Shown piece by piece: positions 1 through 7,217 of a DNA stretch of 20,679 bases. The DNA is from CAZHTS01 sp964535315 (lineage in GTDB: Bacteria > Chloroflexota > Anaerolineae > Anaerolineales > Anaerolineaceae): positions 1 to 20,679 of the forward strand of contig CAZHTS010000079.1 in NCBI GenBank assembly GCA_964535315.1, written 5' to 3'. The notes beneath the pieces are model-generated. The model made no database searches. It was given only the letters and a program-made list of their open reading frames with translations, and was not told the origin of the DNA. Both the position numbers and the translations under genes were made by a program. Within the stretch, counting starts at the first letter, position 1, and every line of letters begins with the position of its first letter.

Positions 1-589
1 CGCGGCTCACGGGGCCTGCGATGGGCAGGTTCACAGGTCCAGGTCGCCCGGCGCTGTCGATCACGACCGTGGCAAGCTGGTTACGCACGCTCTGAATCCA
101 CAGCACCAGCGCGTCGCCTTCCGGCAGGGCCAGGGTGACGAAATCCGGCTCCGCCGTGGCCGCCAGTTCGATTGGCCCGCGCAGCGTCTCGCCGCTGTCC
201 CGGATCAGGGCGCTGCGCAGCCGCCCATCCTGTTCCGACCAGATCAGGTGATAGCTCTGAGCGCCGGCGGGCGCGGCCTGCCAGCGCCGCGCGTTCACGT
301 CGGGGTAGGGCAGGATGTCCACCGGGGGGCTGAGCGGGTCGAGCGGCTGGAAGCGCAGCCCGCTGACCGCGCGCGACTTCCAGACGATCCCCGCGATGTC
401 GGGGGCCAGCACGTAAGCGGCGCGATCCAATGCGGGGGCCGTGCCCCACTCCCGCACGACCGGCCACTGGTAATTTCGGATGGTGGCATGAGTCCCGGCG
501 ACAATCGCCACCAGGATGCAGATCGGACCGACCAGCACCAGGGGAAACCGGGCTGCATACTTGAGTAAATGACGCGCGCGCATGGCCAT
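1..589 (-). CDS. Membrane-anchored protein of unknown function, C-terminus cut by window edge
   Basis: The minus-strand frame from the ATG at 589-587 stays open to the window edge, giving about 196 residues with no stop. A short basic start (MAMRARHLLKYAARFP) is followed by one hydrophobic segment at about residues 17-32 (LVLVGPICILVAIVAG). The rest looks extracytoplasmic: prolines and alternating hydrophobics suggest beta structure (for example YHLIWSEQDGRLRSALIRD), perhaps a propeller or lectin-like fold. An in-frame ATG two codons inside (583-581) is an equally possible start, and neither has a strong Shine-Dalgarno. Two overlapping open frames on the same strand are Arg/Pro-rich shadows; this frame has the balanced composition of a real protein. 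I do not recognise the family. It is divergent from the FHA gene, sharing a 154-bp intergenic region. Confidence 0.72.
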   Translation of the reverse strand, partial: MAMRARHLLKYAARFPLVLVGPICILVAIVAGTHATIRNYQWPVVREWGTAPALDRAAYVLAPDIAGIVWKSRAVSGLRFQPLDPLSPPVDILPYPDVNARRWQAAPAGAQSYHLIWSEQDGRLRSALIRDSGETLRGPIELAATAEPDFVTLALPEGDALVLWIQSVRNQLATVVIDSAGRPGPVNLPIAGPVSR

Positions 590-681
590 CGAGCGAGTAG
601 CTATCGTAGACGATGGCTCAACTTTAACAGGGAGTGTGCAATATGACCAGCGTCGGACTATGGCGAGTCCCGCACGAGTTG

Positions 682-687
682 TATAAT
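682..687 (+). promoter_or_regulatory. Possible -10 box for the FHA gene
   Basis: TATAAT lies 57 bp upstream of the FHA start codon in an otherwise GC-rich spacer. No convincing -35 hexamer is found 16-18 bp upstream, so this is a suggestion only. The same 154-bp gap must also hold the promoter of the divergent membrane-protein gene, which I could not locate. Confidence 0.35.
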
Positions 688-743
688 CAAAGTAGGGTCA
701 GGAAGTCACGAGGGGATGTATACCGTTATGGAAGGTTTTGTCG

Positions 744-1286
744 ATGGTGGACGATCTGAACAAGCAACCCGTTAGTCCGAATCCGCCGCAGGATGAGGTG
801 AAGCCGGAGCCGGTCAAGAGCGATGCGCCGCCCGAACCCAGCAAGCGTGTGACCTCGCTGCTCGACGAAAAGAAAGCCTTGCCGATGCCCCCTGAGGAGC
901 GCGCCGCGCGTCCGCAGACGGGGCGTCTGACGGCTCCCTGGCGGCTGCTGCTGCAAATTGGCGGCCAGAATCAGACAACGGTCGGGATCGAAGTCAAAGG
1001 GCGGATTGTGATGGGGCGTTCCGATCCGGTGGGGAACTTCTACCCGGACCTGGACCTGTCGCCCTATGGGGGGCAGGAGGGGGGCGTCTCGCGCCGCCAC
1101 GCCGTCATCGTGCAGGATGACGACAACCAGGCGATCTACCTGGAAGATCTGAACAGCACCAACGGCACCCGTATCAACGGCTTCTCGCTGGAGCCGCACC
1201 GCCGCTACCGCCTGCGTGATGGCGACGAGCTGGAATTTGGCCGGGTGCGGGTCACGCTCCGGTTTGTGCGATCTCCATTTCAATAG
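744..1286 (+). CDS. FHA-domain protein (phosphothreonine-binding)
   Basis: A 180-residue soluble protein with a disordered, Pro/Glu/Lys-rich N-terminus (about residues 1-60) and one C-terminal forkhead-associated domain (about 68-178). The FHA signature is complete: GR at 91-92, SRRH at 116-119, NSTNGT at 137-142, and the LRDGDELEFG strand at about 157-166. FHA domains read phosphothreonine, usually as partners of Ser/Thr kinases, so a signalling adaptor role is expected; no kinase is in this window. I chose the ATG at 744 because GGAAGG at 730-735 is spaced 8 nt from it. A TTG two codons upstream is only 2 nt from that motif. The gene ends in a strong terminator, into which a group II intron has inserted. 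Confidence 0.9.
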   Translation: MVDDLNKQPVSPNPPQDEVKPEPVKSDAPPEPSKRVTSLLDEKKALPMPPEERAARPQTGRLTAPWRLLLQIGGQNQTTVGIEVKGRIVMGRSDPVGNFYPDLDLSPYGGQEGGVSRRHAVIVQDDDNQAIYLEDLNSTNGTRINGFSLEPHRRYRLRDGDELEFGRVRVTLRFVRSPFQ

Positions 1287-1306
1287 CCGCTGAAGCAAGC
1301 CGCTAG

Positions 1307-1337
1307 CAAGGGCGACCGCCGGGCCGCCCTTGTTTTT
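1307..1337 (+). terminator. Rho-independent terminator of the FHA gene
   Basis: A GC-rich hairpin (CAAGGGCG pairing with CGCCCTTG, roughly 10-nt loop) is followed by a T-tract at 1333-1337, starting about 20 bp after the FHA stop. The T-tract is interrupted by the 5' end of the group IIC intron. Rejoining the exons gives TTTTT next to TGTCGCGC, a normal terminator tail. Confidence 0.85.
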
Positions 1338-1840
1338 GTACGCCCGGCAGGGGCGATAGCTAGGCGGTGAAAGACCGCTATGGACGTTGGTCCGACGAAC
1401 CATGAGCCGAAGGCAACTGCGCAAGCGCGAGCAAGCGTGGAGAGGAAGCTGGAGCGCAAACCCCGGACCTGATGAACAAGAACCGCGTAGTGAGGCAACG
1501 AGCGCGGGGCGAGCTGGCAAAAGGCAGTGACGCCCAAAGAGGACCAAAGCGGCTGGTTGTAAACGCGGCAGGGCTTGGGGGAAAGCTATCGCACCTTATC
1601 CGGGGAGGTCTGCATTTTTTGCAGAAGTCAGCCGAGGTCGTAGTAGCCGATGGGGTAACGGCCATCCAGGGCACGCGATGAAAACGCGGGCAGGGCGAAG
1701 GGCTGAACGGACAAGGAGTTGAGGAGAAAGGAGAAGGATAACAGCGCGGACAGCCGACACTGGCAGGACCAGACCAGGCCCAGAAGGAAGGTTGAAGGCC
1801 GGGGAGAAGGGCGTAGGGCGAGAGGCCGTTATCAGGTCAA

Positions 1841-3133
1841 ATGGAAGACGAACGCACTCAACACGAAGGGTTGTGGGAACGGATTTTCAGTCGAGAGAAC
1901 TTGCGGGCGGCGCTGAAGCGCGTGGAGCGCAACGGCGGAGCGCCAGGGGTCGATGGAATGACCACCGATGAACTGGTGGACCATCTGCGGGAGCACTGGC
2001 CGAGTATCCGCGCGCGCCTGGACGCGGGGGTGTATCAACCCAGTCCGGTGAAGCGTACCTGGATACCGAAGGAAAGCGGAGGGGAACGCGCGTTGGGCAT
2101 ACCGACGGTGTTGGACCGTTTCATCCAACAAGCCCTGTTGCAGGTGCTCAGCGAGGTGTTCGAGCCAACCTTCAGTGACCACAGCTACGGGTTTCGCCCG
2201 AATCGGAGCGCGCAGCAGGCCGTACAAGCGGCGCGCAGCTATATCGAAGCGGGGTATACCTGGGTAGTGGGCCTGGACCTGGCGCAGTTCTTCGACACGG
2301 TGAACCATGACCGCCTGATGGCACGCCTGAAACAAACCCTCACAGACAAACGTGTGTTGCGGTTGGTGAATGCGTACCTGAAAGCGGGGGTGATGGCGGA
2401 CGGAATAGTAGAGGCGAGCACCGAGGGAACGCCGCAAGGTGGGCCGCTGTCGCCGCTGCTGTCCAACATCGTGCTGACGGAACTGGACCGCAAGCTGGAA
2501 GAACGCGGCCATCACTTTGTACGCTACGCCGACGACTGCAATATCTATGTACGCAGCCGGTCCGCCGCGGAACGGGTGATGGAGAGCACACGCCGGTTTA
2601 TCGAAGGTCGAATGCGACTGAAAGTCAACGAGGCGAAAAGCGCGGTGGACGAGGCGACGAACCGCTCGTTTCTGGGCTTTAGCTTCTATTGAAGGACAGG
2701 CGGCGGGGTAGGCATTGGCCTGTCTCGTCGCAGTCTGGACCGGGTGAAACGCCAACTGCGCCAGATGACCCGGCGCTCCGGCGGACAGGCCATCGAAGCG
2801 GTGATTGAACGTCTGAATGGCTATATCCGGGGCTGGGTGGGCTATTTTCACATCGCCGATGCGAAAAGTCCCCTGCAAGACCTGGATAAACATCTACGCC
2901 GCCGCTTGCGGCAAGTCCTCTGGAAACAATGGAAAACCCCCGCTAATCGCTACCACCATCTGCGCGCGTTGGGGGTCTCGGACTTCTGGGCCAAACGGAC
3001 CGGAGGAACGAGCAAAGGTCACTGGCGGCTGTCCGCTTCACCGCCCCTCCAACGGGCCCTGAATAATGCCTACTGGGAGCAACACGGTCTACTCAGTTTC
3101 TTCAAACGTTACCAAGCCTTTCGTTCGACTTGA
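1841..3133 (+). pseudogene. ltrA: Group IIC intron reverse transcriptase/maturase, interrupted by in-frame TGA
   Basis: The frame encodes 430 codons if the TGA at 2690-2692 (codon 284) is ignored. The first part is a complete RT core: GFRP at 117-120, catalytic Asp in LDLAQFFD (D146), GTPQGG at 196-201 and YADD at 229-232. After the TGA the same frame continues without other stops into the thumb/maturase X region (SRRSLDRVKRQL, NGYIRGWVGYF) and ends SFFKRYQAFRST. There is no D/En endonuclease domain, as expected for class C. The protein would support splicing and target-primed reverse transcription. As read, translation gives a 283-residue RT lacking the maturase domain; a separate start near 2744 is conceivable but has no clear RBS. 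Recent nonsense decay, natural readthrough or sequencing error are the options. Confidence 0.88.
2690..2692 (+). other. In-frame TGA splitting the maturase ORF
   Basis: The codon follows FLGFSFY, where homologues continue straight into the thumb domain. Reading frame and family similarity are kept on both sides, so a point substitution (for example from CGA or TGG) explains it and a frameshift does not. Other genes here, such as those ending at 15464 and 20594, use TGA as a normal stop, so a recoded genetic code is unlikely. Confidence 0.85.
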
Positions 3134-3135
3134 CC

Positions 3136-3206
3136 GAACCGCCGGATGCGGACCCGCACGTCCGGTGGTGTGGGAGGGGGCGGCTCACACCGTCCCCTAT
3201 CCCGAT
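3136..3206 (+). ncRNA. Group II intron domains V and VI
   Basis: Domain V (about 3136-3171) folds as GAACCGCCGG...CCGGTGGTGTG around a TGCG/CGCA stem, and carries the CGC catalytic triad form typical of IIC introns. Domain VI (about 3172-3200) pairs GGGAGGGG and CGG with CCG and CCCC-TAT-CCC. This leaves A3199 bulged as the candidate branch-point, 7 nt before the predicted 3' end at 3206. The ribozyme core looks intact even though the protein is interrupted. Confidence 0.82.
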
Positions 3207-3215
3207 TGTCGCGCA

Positions 3216-4064
3216 CTACAGGTCGATCCGCATCTCGATCTGGCGGAACGACGTAGCATAGCCGACTTGCTGGTAGGCGGGCAGCAGCGGGTCATCGTCC
3301 GCGATGTTGTAGGCGCTGCCAAACGCCCCGGGGCTTTCCTGGTGGAGATAGGTGAGCAGCACCTGGGCCGCGCGCAGCGGATCGGCATACGGGTCTGCCG
3401 CCACATCCACCAGGCGCACTTCCTCCGGCGCCGTCCAGCCCACGGCATAGCCAATGACGCGCTCGGCATCCAGCACCGCCCAGCCGTCCAGGTGCGGGAC
3501 CAGGCTGTGCAGGGAGGGTAGATCGCGCTGCCAGCAGTTAGGGACGCTGTGAAACGCGGGATAATGCTCGATCACGCTTTCGGGAGGGCATTCCTCGATG
3601 AAATACGGAGCCGTCACTGGCTCGACCCGCTCCGGCGGACGGTTCAGGATCAGCAGGTGGCGCTGGTCGGTGAACCCGATCTGCCGGTACAGCTCGTGAG
3701 CGCCGTGATTGGCCTCGATCACTTCGAGCCTGACGGTGATCAAGTGGTGCTCGCGGGCGCGGTCCAACAGAAAGTGCATCATGTGGCGGGCAATGCCCCG
3801 CCGCCGGTGAGACGGAACGACGCCCATCCCCCCGATCCATCCTGCATGGTCGCGAATTCCCAACAGCCCGGTCCCGACGATAGCGTCGCCGTCCAGCGCC
3901 GCGACCGAGGCGGCGGCCTCCAGGTCGTCGCGGCCCATCAACGCGCGAAACGAGGACGGAGTCATCACAATCGGCACGAAATAATCGCTGTAGGCGTGGT
4001 TGAAGGCCACCGTGAATTCTTCGAAATTCACGTCGGCCACGGTACGATACTCGATCTCTGGCAT
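3216..4064 (-). CDS. GNAT-family N-acetyltransferase (tandem GNAT-like)
   Basis: A 282-residue protein. The N-terminal half (about 1-150) is a classic GNAT domain: the beta4/motif A stretch WIGGMGVVPSHRRRGIARHM carries the acetyl-CoA pyrophosphate-binding RRRGIA at 87-92, followed by LYRQIGF, the usual motif B end. The C-terminal half (about 150-282) has a weaker second GNAT-like fold (GWAVLDAERVIGYAVGW, YQQVGYATSF) lacking a clear acetyl-CoA loop. Such tandem proteins acetylate small amines or peptides; the substrate is unknown. The ATG is supported by AGGAG about 8 nt upstream. The stop is 9 bases from the intron's 3' boundary, so the gene was nearly hit by the insertion. Confidence 0.85.
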   Translation of the reverse strand: MPEIEYRTVADVNFEEFTVAFNHAYSDYFVPIVMTPSSFRALMGRDDLEAAASVAALDGDAIVGTGLLGIRDHAGWIGGMGVVPSHRRRGIARHMMHFLLDRAREHHLITVRLEVIEANHGAHELYRQIGFTDQRHLLILNRPPERVEPVTAPYFIEECPPESVIEHYPAFHSVPNCWQRDLPSLHSLVPHLDGWAVLDAERVIGYAVGWTAPEEVRLVDVAADPYADPLRAAQVLLTYLHQESPGAFGSAYNIADDDPLLPAYQQVGYATSFRQIEMRIDL

Positions 4065-4135
4065 AGAGACTCCTGACGATAGCGGCTCACTTCAGCGTAT
4101 TTTTGCACCGTCCCTCCGCAAAGGCAAACGGCACT

Positions 4136-4162
4136 TGCGCCTATGGTCAGACTGGGTATAGT
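4136..4162 (+). promoter_or_regulatory. Candidate promoter for the pspC-liaF pair
   Basis: TATAGT at 4157-4162 with TTGCGC at 4136-4141, a 15-bp spacer (short). It sits 35 bp upstream of the PspC start codon. This is a weak call based on position and the good -10 hexamer. Confidence 0.35.
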
Positions 4163-4197
4163 TTGCATGGTTAACATCTCGGCAAGGAATCAGTGAC

Positions 4198-4605
4198 ATG
4201 AGACCTCAACGGTTAGCACGAAGTTTGACGGATCGGACCCTGGGCGGGGTATGCGGCGGGCTGGGCACGTACCTCGGCGTCAATCCGTGGTGGGTGCGCG
4301 GCCTGTTCATCATCCTGGGCCTGTTCACCGCGGGCACGGGCGTGCTGATCTACCTGGCGCTGTGGTTCATGCTGCCCCCGGAAACCCTGCTCGACATCCC
4401 GCGCGACCCGGCGCTGCTCCGTCGCCGTGCCACCCGCCCTGAAACGATGATCGTGATCGGTGGAGCGGTTATCGTCATGGGGCTGATCGTCCTGGCGCGC
4501 AACCTGGGAGTGTTGAGCGGCGAGCATGGGGACGCCTTTTTGCCGATCGTGGTGATCTTCTTTGGGTTTATGCTGCTCGTCAAACAGCTCTGGAGGGCCG
4601 CATGA
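4198..4605 (+). CDS. PspC-domain membrane protein
   Basis: A 135-residue protein. Residues about 1-62 form a PspC domain: LARSLTDRTLGGVCGGLGTYLGVNPWWVR and then a hydrophobic helix (LFIILGLFTAGTGVLIYLALWFMLPP). Two more transmembrane helices follow (about 84-100 and 113-130). PspC domains occur in envelope-stress regulation and in small membrane proteins paired with LiaF-like proteins. The ATG follows AAGGAA with normal spacing. The stop codon overlaps the start of the next gene in ATGA, so the two are translationally coupled and probably act together at the membrane. Confidence 0.88.
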   Translation: MRPQRLARSLTDRTLGGVCGGLGTYLGVNPWWVRGLFIILGLFTAGTGVLIYLALWFMLPPETLLDIPRDPALLRRRATRPETMIVIGGAVIVMGLIVLARNLGVLSGEHGDAFLPIVVIFFGFMLLVKQLWRAA

Positions 4606-5519
4606 CGACGACGCGCCGTAATGTAATGTGGCCGCTGCTGGTCATGGCGGTGGGATCGATCTGGCTGCTGAAGGTGGCCGGGGCGGTCCCCGATGCGGTG
4701 GGCGATATTCTGCTGCGGGCCTGGCCAGCGCTCTTGATCTTGTTCGGCTTTGACGTCCTGTTTGGCCGCCGCCGTTTGCGTTTGAGCCGGTTGAATCTGG
4801 AAATGAGCCTGGTGGGTCTGGTAGCAGTGCTGGTGCTGCTGGCCGGGATCGTCTGGTTTGCCTATCAGAAGCAGGCCGATACTCTGCGCACCGACAACGT
4901 GCAGACCTTTTCGCAGGAACTCCCGGCAGAGGTAGCCCGCGTGCGGGTGGAAGCTACGCTGGATCGCACCACGGTGACGGTCAACCCGGTGCAGGGCAGC
5001 ACGCTGTCTGCCGAATTCAAGGGCAGCCGCGAGAGCAAGGTCACCCTGGCCTGGTCGGTCGAAGGCGATGCCGGGATTCTGCGCATCACCGAAACCCACC
5101 CCAACGCGATTCCCCGCCTGGAAGATTATGGGCGCGGGGCGCTGGTCGTCTCTTTACCGGCGGACGTGGTGATCGAGTTGTTCTCGCTGGACAGCACGCG
5201 CGGCGATGTGACCGCCGACCTGCAACCCCTGCGCGTCGAGCAGGTGGATCTTAAGGTCGGTCAGGGAAATCTGGCCATCCATCTGCCCGGCCTGGATGTC
5301 CTGCAAGGCAGCTTGAACACCGGAAGTGGCACGGTACAGTTGTTTGTGCCCTCCACGATGGCCATGATCTTGCAGATGCACGGGGGATCGACCCCCCAGT
5401 ACGACACGCTGCGCTACGATCTTTTGGAGGGCGGAAAGCTCAAGCGCGTTAATACCCAGGCCTTCCAGATCAGTCTGGATGTTTGGGGCTCAACCTTAAT
5501 TGTGACCGACTTACCGTAG
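4602..5519 (+). CDS. LiaF/LiaI-like membrane protein with C-terminal beta (toast-rack type) domain
   Basis: A 305-residue protein. Three N-terminal transmembrane helices (about 10-28, 36-53, 67-86) form the LiaI-LiaF-type region, and the Arg-rich loop FGRRRLRLSRLN would be cytoplasmic. The remainder (about 95-305) is an all-beta domain with repeating short strands (VRVEATLDRTTVTVNPVQG, GNLAIHLPG, GSLNTGSGTVQLFVP), as in LiaF/toast-rack and DUF4097-like adhesin domains. In Firmicutes LiaF restrains an envelope-stress two-component system. No LiaRS genes are adjacent, so a structural or anti-stress role is inferred only from the pairing with PspC. Confidence 0.82.
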   Translation: MTTTRRNVMWPLLVMAVGSIWLLKVAGAVPDAVGDILLRAWPALLILFGFDVLFGRRRLRLSRLNLEMSLVGLVAVLVLLAGIVWFAYQKQADTLRTDNVQTFSQELPAEVARVRVEATLDRTTVTVNPVQGSTLSAEFKGSRESKVTLAWSVEGDAGILRITETHPNAIPRLEDYGRGALVVSLPADVVIELFSLDSTRGDVTADLQPLRVEQVDLKVGQGNLAIHLPGLDVLQGSLNTGSGTVQLFVPSTMAMILQMHGGSTPQYDTLRYDLLEGGKLKRVNTQAFQISLDVWGSTLIVTDLP

Positions 5520-5520
5520 A

Positions 5521-5549
5521 TTGACAGCAGGCCCGACTTCCAATATACT
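5521..5549 (+). promoter_or_regulatory. Strong sigma-70 type promoter of the leader RNA
   Basis: TTGACA at 5521-5526 and TATACT at 5544-5549 are separated by exactly 17 bp, close to the consensus. The -35 starts right after the stop codon of the LiaF-like gene. Transcription should begin near 5555-5557. Confidence 0.8.
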
Positions 5550-5554
5550 GGCTT

Positions 5555-5706
5555 AAATGTTAAAAATATTTTTAATCGGCAGGAGGGCAGTATCGTTCGG
5601 TGATGGGTTGGCATTTCTGGCACCTGGAATTGGTCGATGAGTTGTAAAAGATTGCCAGGCGAAGGTTGCGATGAAAGCACGCTGAATGATTTCAGTGTGC
5701 TTTTTT
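5555..5706 (+). ncRNA. Candidate leader RNA or small RNA upstream of the SWIM gene
   Basis: A promoter at 5521-5549 and an intrinsic terminator ending near 5706 delimit a transcript of about 150 nt with no recognised gene. It begins with a perfect 16-bp palindrome TTAAAAATATTTTTAA (5560-5575), then a GC-balanced body with a possible long-range stem CTGGCA/TGCCAG enclosing about 30 nt. It matches no riboswitch class I know. Since no second promoter is evident between the terminator and the SWIM gene, it may be an attenuator leader; an independent sRNA is the alternative. A 27-codon frame starting at 5557 would be almost leaderless. Confidence 0.5.
5674..5706 (+). terminator. Intrinsic terminator ahead of the SWIM gene
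   Basis: AAAGCACGCTGAA pairs with TTCAGTGTGCTTT (one G-T pair) around a TGAT loop and runs into six T residues at 5701-5706, with another T-run just after. It lies 41 bp upstream of the SWIM start codon, inside what would be its 5' untranslated region. Confidence 0.9.
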
Positions 5707-5747
5707 ACTTTTTTATCCAGTGGGTAGCAGCACGAAGGAGATAACAC

Positions 5748-5999
5748 ATGGACTACGGGATGATCGGCAAGATCGAAAAAGCCAAGCGGTATGCCGAAGA
5801 ACGCAATCGTATTCATTTCATGTCTTTTAAGGTAACGTTTGATGGTGACAATAACCCGCACACGGTCACTTATACGGACGGCCATTGGGATTGTGATTGC
5901 AGTTTCTTCAAGTCGCGCGGCGTTTGCAGCCATACGATGGCGCTCGAACGAATTCTTGCCGGGATGCTTCCAGAGTCCGCCTCGACGGAGTCCTCATAA
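5748..5999 (+). CDS. Small SWIM zinc-finger protein
   Basis: An 83-residue protein whose core is CDCSFFKSRGVCSH: C49, C51, C60 and H62 give the CxC-x8-CxH pattern of SWIM zinc fingers, which bind DNA or proteins. The preceding strand region (FKVTFDGDNNPHTVTYTDGHWDC) is the usual SWIM lead-in. It is a stand-alone SWIM domain, not part of a helicase or transposase. The ATG at 5748 follows AAGGAG at 5735-5740 (7-nt spacing). It has its own downstream terminator and a possible attenuated leader, so it looks individually regulated. Confidence 0.85.
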   Translation: MDYGMIGKIEKAKRYAEERNRIHFMSFKVTFDGDNNPHTVTYTDGHWDCDCSFFKSRGVCSHTMALERILAGMLPESASTESS

Positions 6000-6035
6000 G
6001 CTTTCGCGTTATCTAAACTGAATACACTCTCATGC

Positions 6036-6074
6036 AGGAGCGGCTGAGATTTCCAACGGGCCGCTCTTGTTTCC
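6036..6074 (+). terminator. Terminator after the SWIM gene
   Basis: GAGCGGC at 6038-6044 pairs with GCCGCTC at 6060-6066 around a 15-nt loop, followed by the interrupted T-run TTGTTT. Confidence 0.7.
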
Positions 6075-6112
6075 CCCGATATTAGGGAATTTATCCCCTG
6101 GCCGTGTAACTC

Positions 6113-6121
6113 TGGTACAAT
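6113..6121 (+). promoter_or_regulatory. Extended -10 promoter of the 6159 gene
   Basis: TGGTACAAT is an extended -10 element (TGn plus TACAAT at 6116-6121). No good -35 is seen at 17 bp, which extended -10 promoters tolerate. It lies 37 bp upstream of the preferred GTG start. Confidence 0.5.
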
Positions 6122-6158
6122 GCCCCGGTACTAACTTAGGAAAGGATTGTGTCCCTGC

Positions 6159-7193
6159 GTGAGCACACGAGGGTTATCGCAGACTGCCCGGCGTCAATCG
6201 GCGCTGGTCCTGGGGATCGTCGTCAGCGTGGCCTTTCTCTATGTGGGACTGAGCCATCTGAAGCTGTCCGACGTCTGGCACGGGATGCGCAACATCCGTG
6301 TGGGCTGGCTGGTGATCGGCGCCCTGGTGTATTTTTTAGGCTGTGTGTGGGGCCGGACCTGGCGCTGGCACTATCTGCTGCGGTCGATCAAGGCGATTCC
6401 GCTCCGCAAGCTGTTCCCCATCGTGGTGATCGGCTACATGGGCAACAACGTCTATCCCTTCCGCGCCGGAGAGGTGATCCGCGCCTACGTGCTCAAGCGC
6501 AACGAGGGCGTGAACATCTCGGCCAGCCTGGCGACGATTGTGATCGAGCGCGTCTTCGACGGGCTGGTGATGCTCATCTTCGTCTTTGTGGCGCTGCCCT
6601 TTGCCGACTTCAAAGCCGACTGGCTGCGCGATGTGGTGGTGGTCTCGACGTTGTTGTTTTGGGGCGCGTTCCTCGTGTTTCTGATCATGGCGCTGCGTCC
6701 GGAGCAAATGCGGCGGTTGTATACGGCCCTCTTCACCCGGATGCTGCCCGGTAAACTGGGCGAGAAATCCATCAGCCTGGCCGATCACTTCATGACGGGG
6801 CTGGAAAATCTCCGCCATCCTAAAGATCTGGTCATGACGTTGGTCTCGTCCGTATTCATCTGGTTGACCGAGACGACGAAGTATTGGTTTGTCATGCACG
6901 CCTTTGATTTTCGCGTCAGCTTCTTTGCCTTGATGGTGATGACGGCGGTAGTCAATCTGGCGACGACCCTGCCTTCATCCCCCGGCTACGTCGGGACGTT
7001 CGATACCCCTGGCATCAAGACGCTGACCGCGTATGGGGTCAAGGAGTCCATCGCCGCGTCCTACACCCTGGTGTTGCACGCGGTGCTGTGGCTGCCCATT
7101 ACCGTGCTGGGATTTTATTATCTTTACCGCGAAGGGCTGAGCTGGCGCGATTTCGGTCGGGCGCGCGAAGTCGCGGCGGGCGAAGCGGCCTAG
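6159..7193 (+). CDS. LPG-synthase TM / flippase-like integral membrane protein
   Basis: About 344 residues with a basic start and some eight hydrophobic helices. The sequence matches the lysylphosphatidylglycerol synthase TM (UPF0104/AglD-like) family: the early VVIGYMGNNVYPFRAGEVIRAYVL and later TTLPSSPGYVGTFDTPGIKTLTAYGV blocks are its signatures. Members without a catalytic domain are thought to move lipid-linked precursors or support glycolipid synthesis. The open frame extends to a TTG at 6147, but that codon touches the AAGGA motif at 6142-6146. The GTG at 6159 is preferred, with a 12-nt spacer that is somewhat long. A flavoprotein gene follows 24 bp downstream, probably in the same operon. 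Confidence 0.85.
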   Translation: MSTRGLSQTARRQSALVLGIVVSVAFLYVGLSHLKLSDVWHGMRNIRVGWLVIGALVYFLGCVWGRTWRWHYLLRSIKAIPLRKLFPIVVIGYMGNNVYPFRAGEVIRAYVLKRNEGVNISASLATIVIERVFDGLVMLIFVFVALPFADFKADWLRDVVVVSTLLFWGAFLVFLIMALRPEQMRRLYTALFTRMLPGKLGEKSISLADHFMTGLENLRHPKDLVMTLVSSVFIWLTETTKYWFVMHAFDFRVSFFALMVMTAVVNLATTLPSSPGYVGTFDTPGIKTLTAYGVKESIAASYTLVLHAVLWLPITVLGFYYLYREGLSWRDFGRAREVAAGEAA

Positions 7194-7217
7194 CGGATCG
7201 GCGGAAAGGATCGTTTC

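Larger units (their letters stand above)
1338..3206 (+). mobile_element. Group IIC intron (complete ribozyme plus interrupted maturase ORF)
   Basis: The 5' end GTACGCCCGGCAGGGGCG is a variant of the usual GTGYG start and resembles the Oceanobacillus iheyensis group IIC intron. About 500 nt of structured RNA (domains I-III, 1338-1840) follow, including the conserved block CCGGGGAGGTCTG at about 1599-1611 and CAGAAGTCAGC just after it. The ORF occupies domain IV. Domains V and VI close the element, ending CCCGAT (3' AY rule). The intron lies immediately downstream of a terminator hairpin, the classic IIC target. The boundaries are inferred from consensus and exon logic, so either could be off by a few bases. 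Total length is 1869 bp, typical of IIC introns, whose proteins lack an endonuclease domain. Confidence 0.9.

Noticed and set aside
643..759. Small plus-strand ORF of 38 codons with an AGGGAG motif upstream
   Set aside because: It overlaps the TATAAT element and the FHA start region, is rich in Arg and Trp, and has no recognisable features.
1832..2893. Long minus-strand open frame opposite the maturase gene
   Set aside because: It lies antisense to clear RT motifs (GFRP, YADD), is His/Arg/Gln-rich, and has no recognisable domain. It is a GC-codon shadow.
2690..3133. Alternative genetic code (TGA as sense) to explain the split maturase
   Set aside because: Other intact genes in the window end in TGA at the expected family length, so recoding is not supported.
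6147..6158. TTG start four codons upstream for the LPG-synthase-like protein
   Set aside because: The codon directly abuts the AAGGA motif, leaving no spacer; GTG at 6159 is more plausible though its spacer is long.
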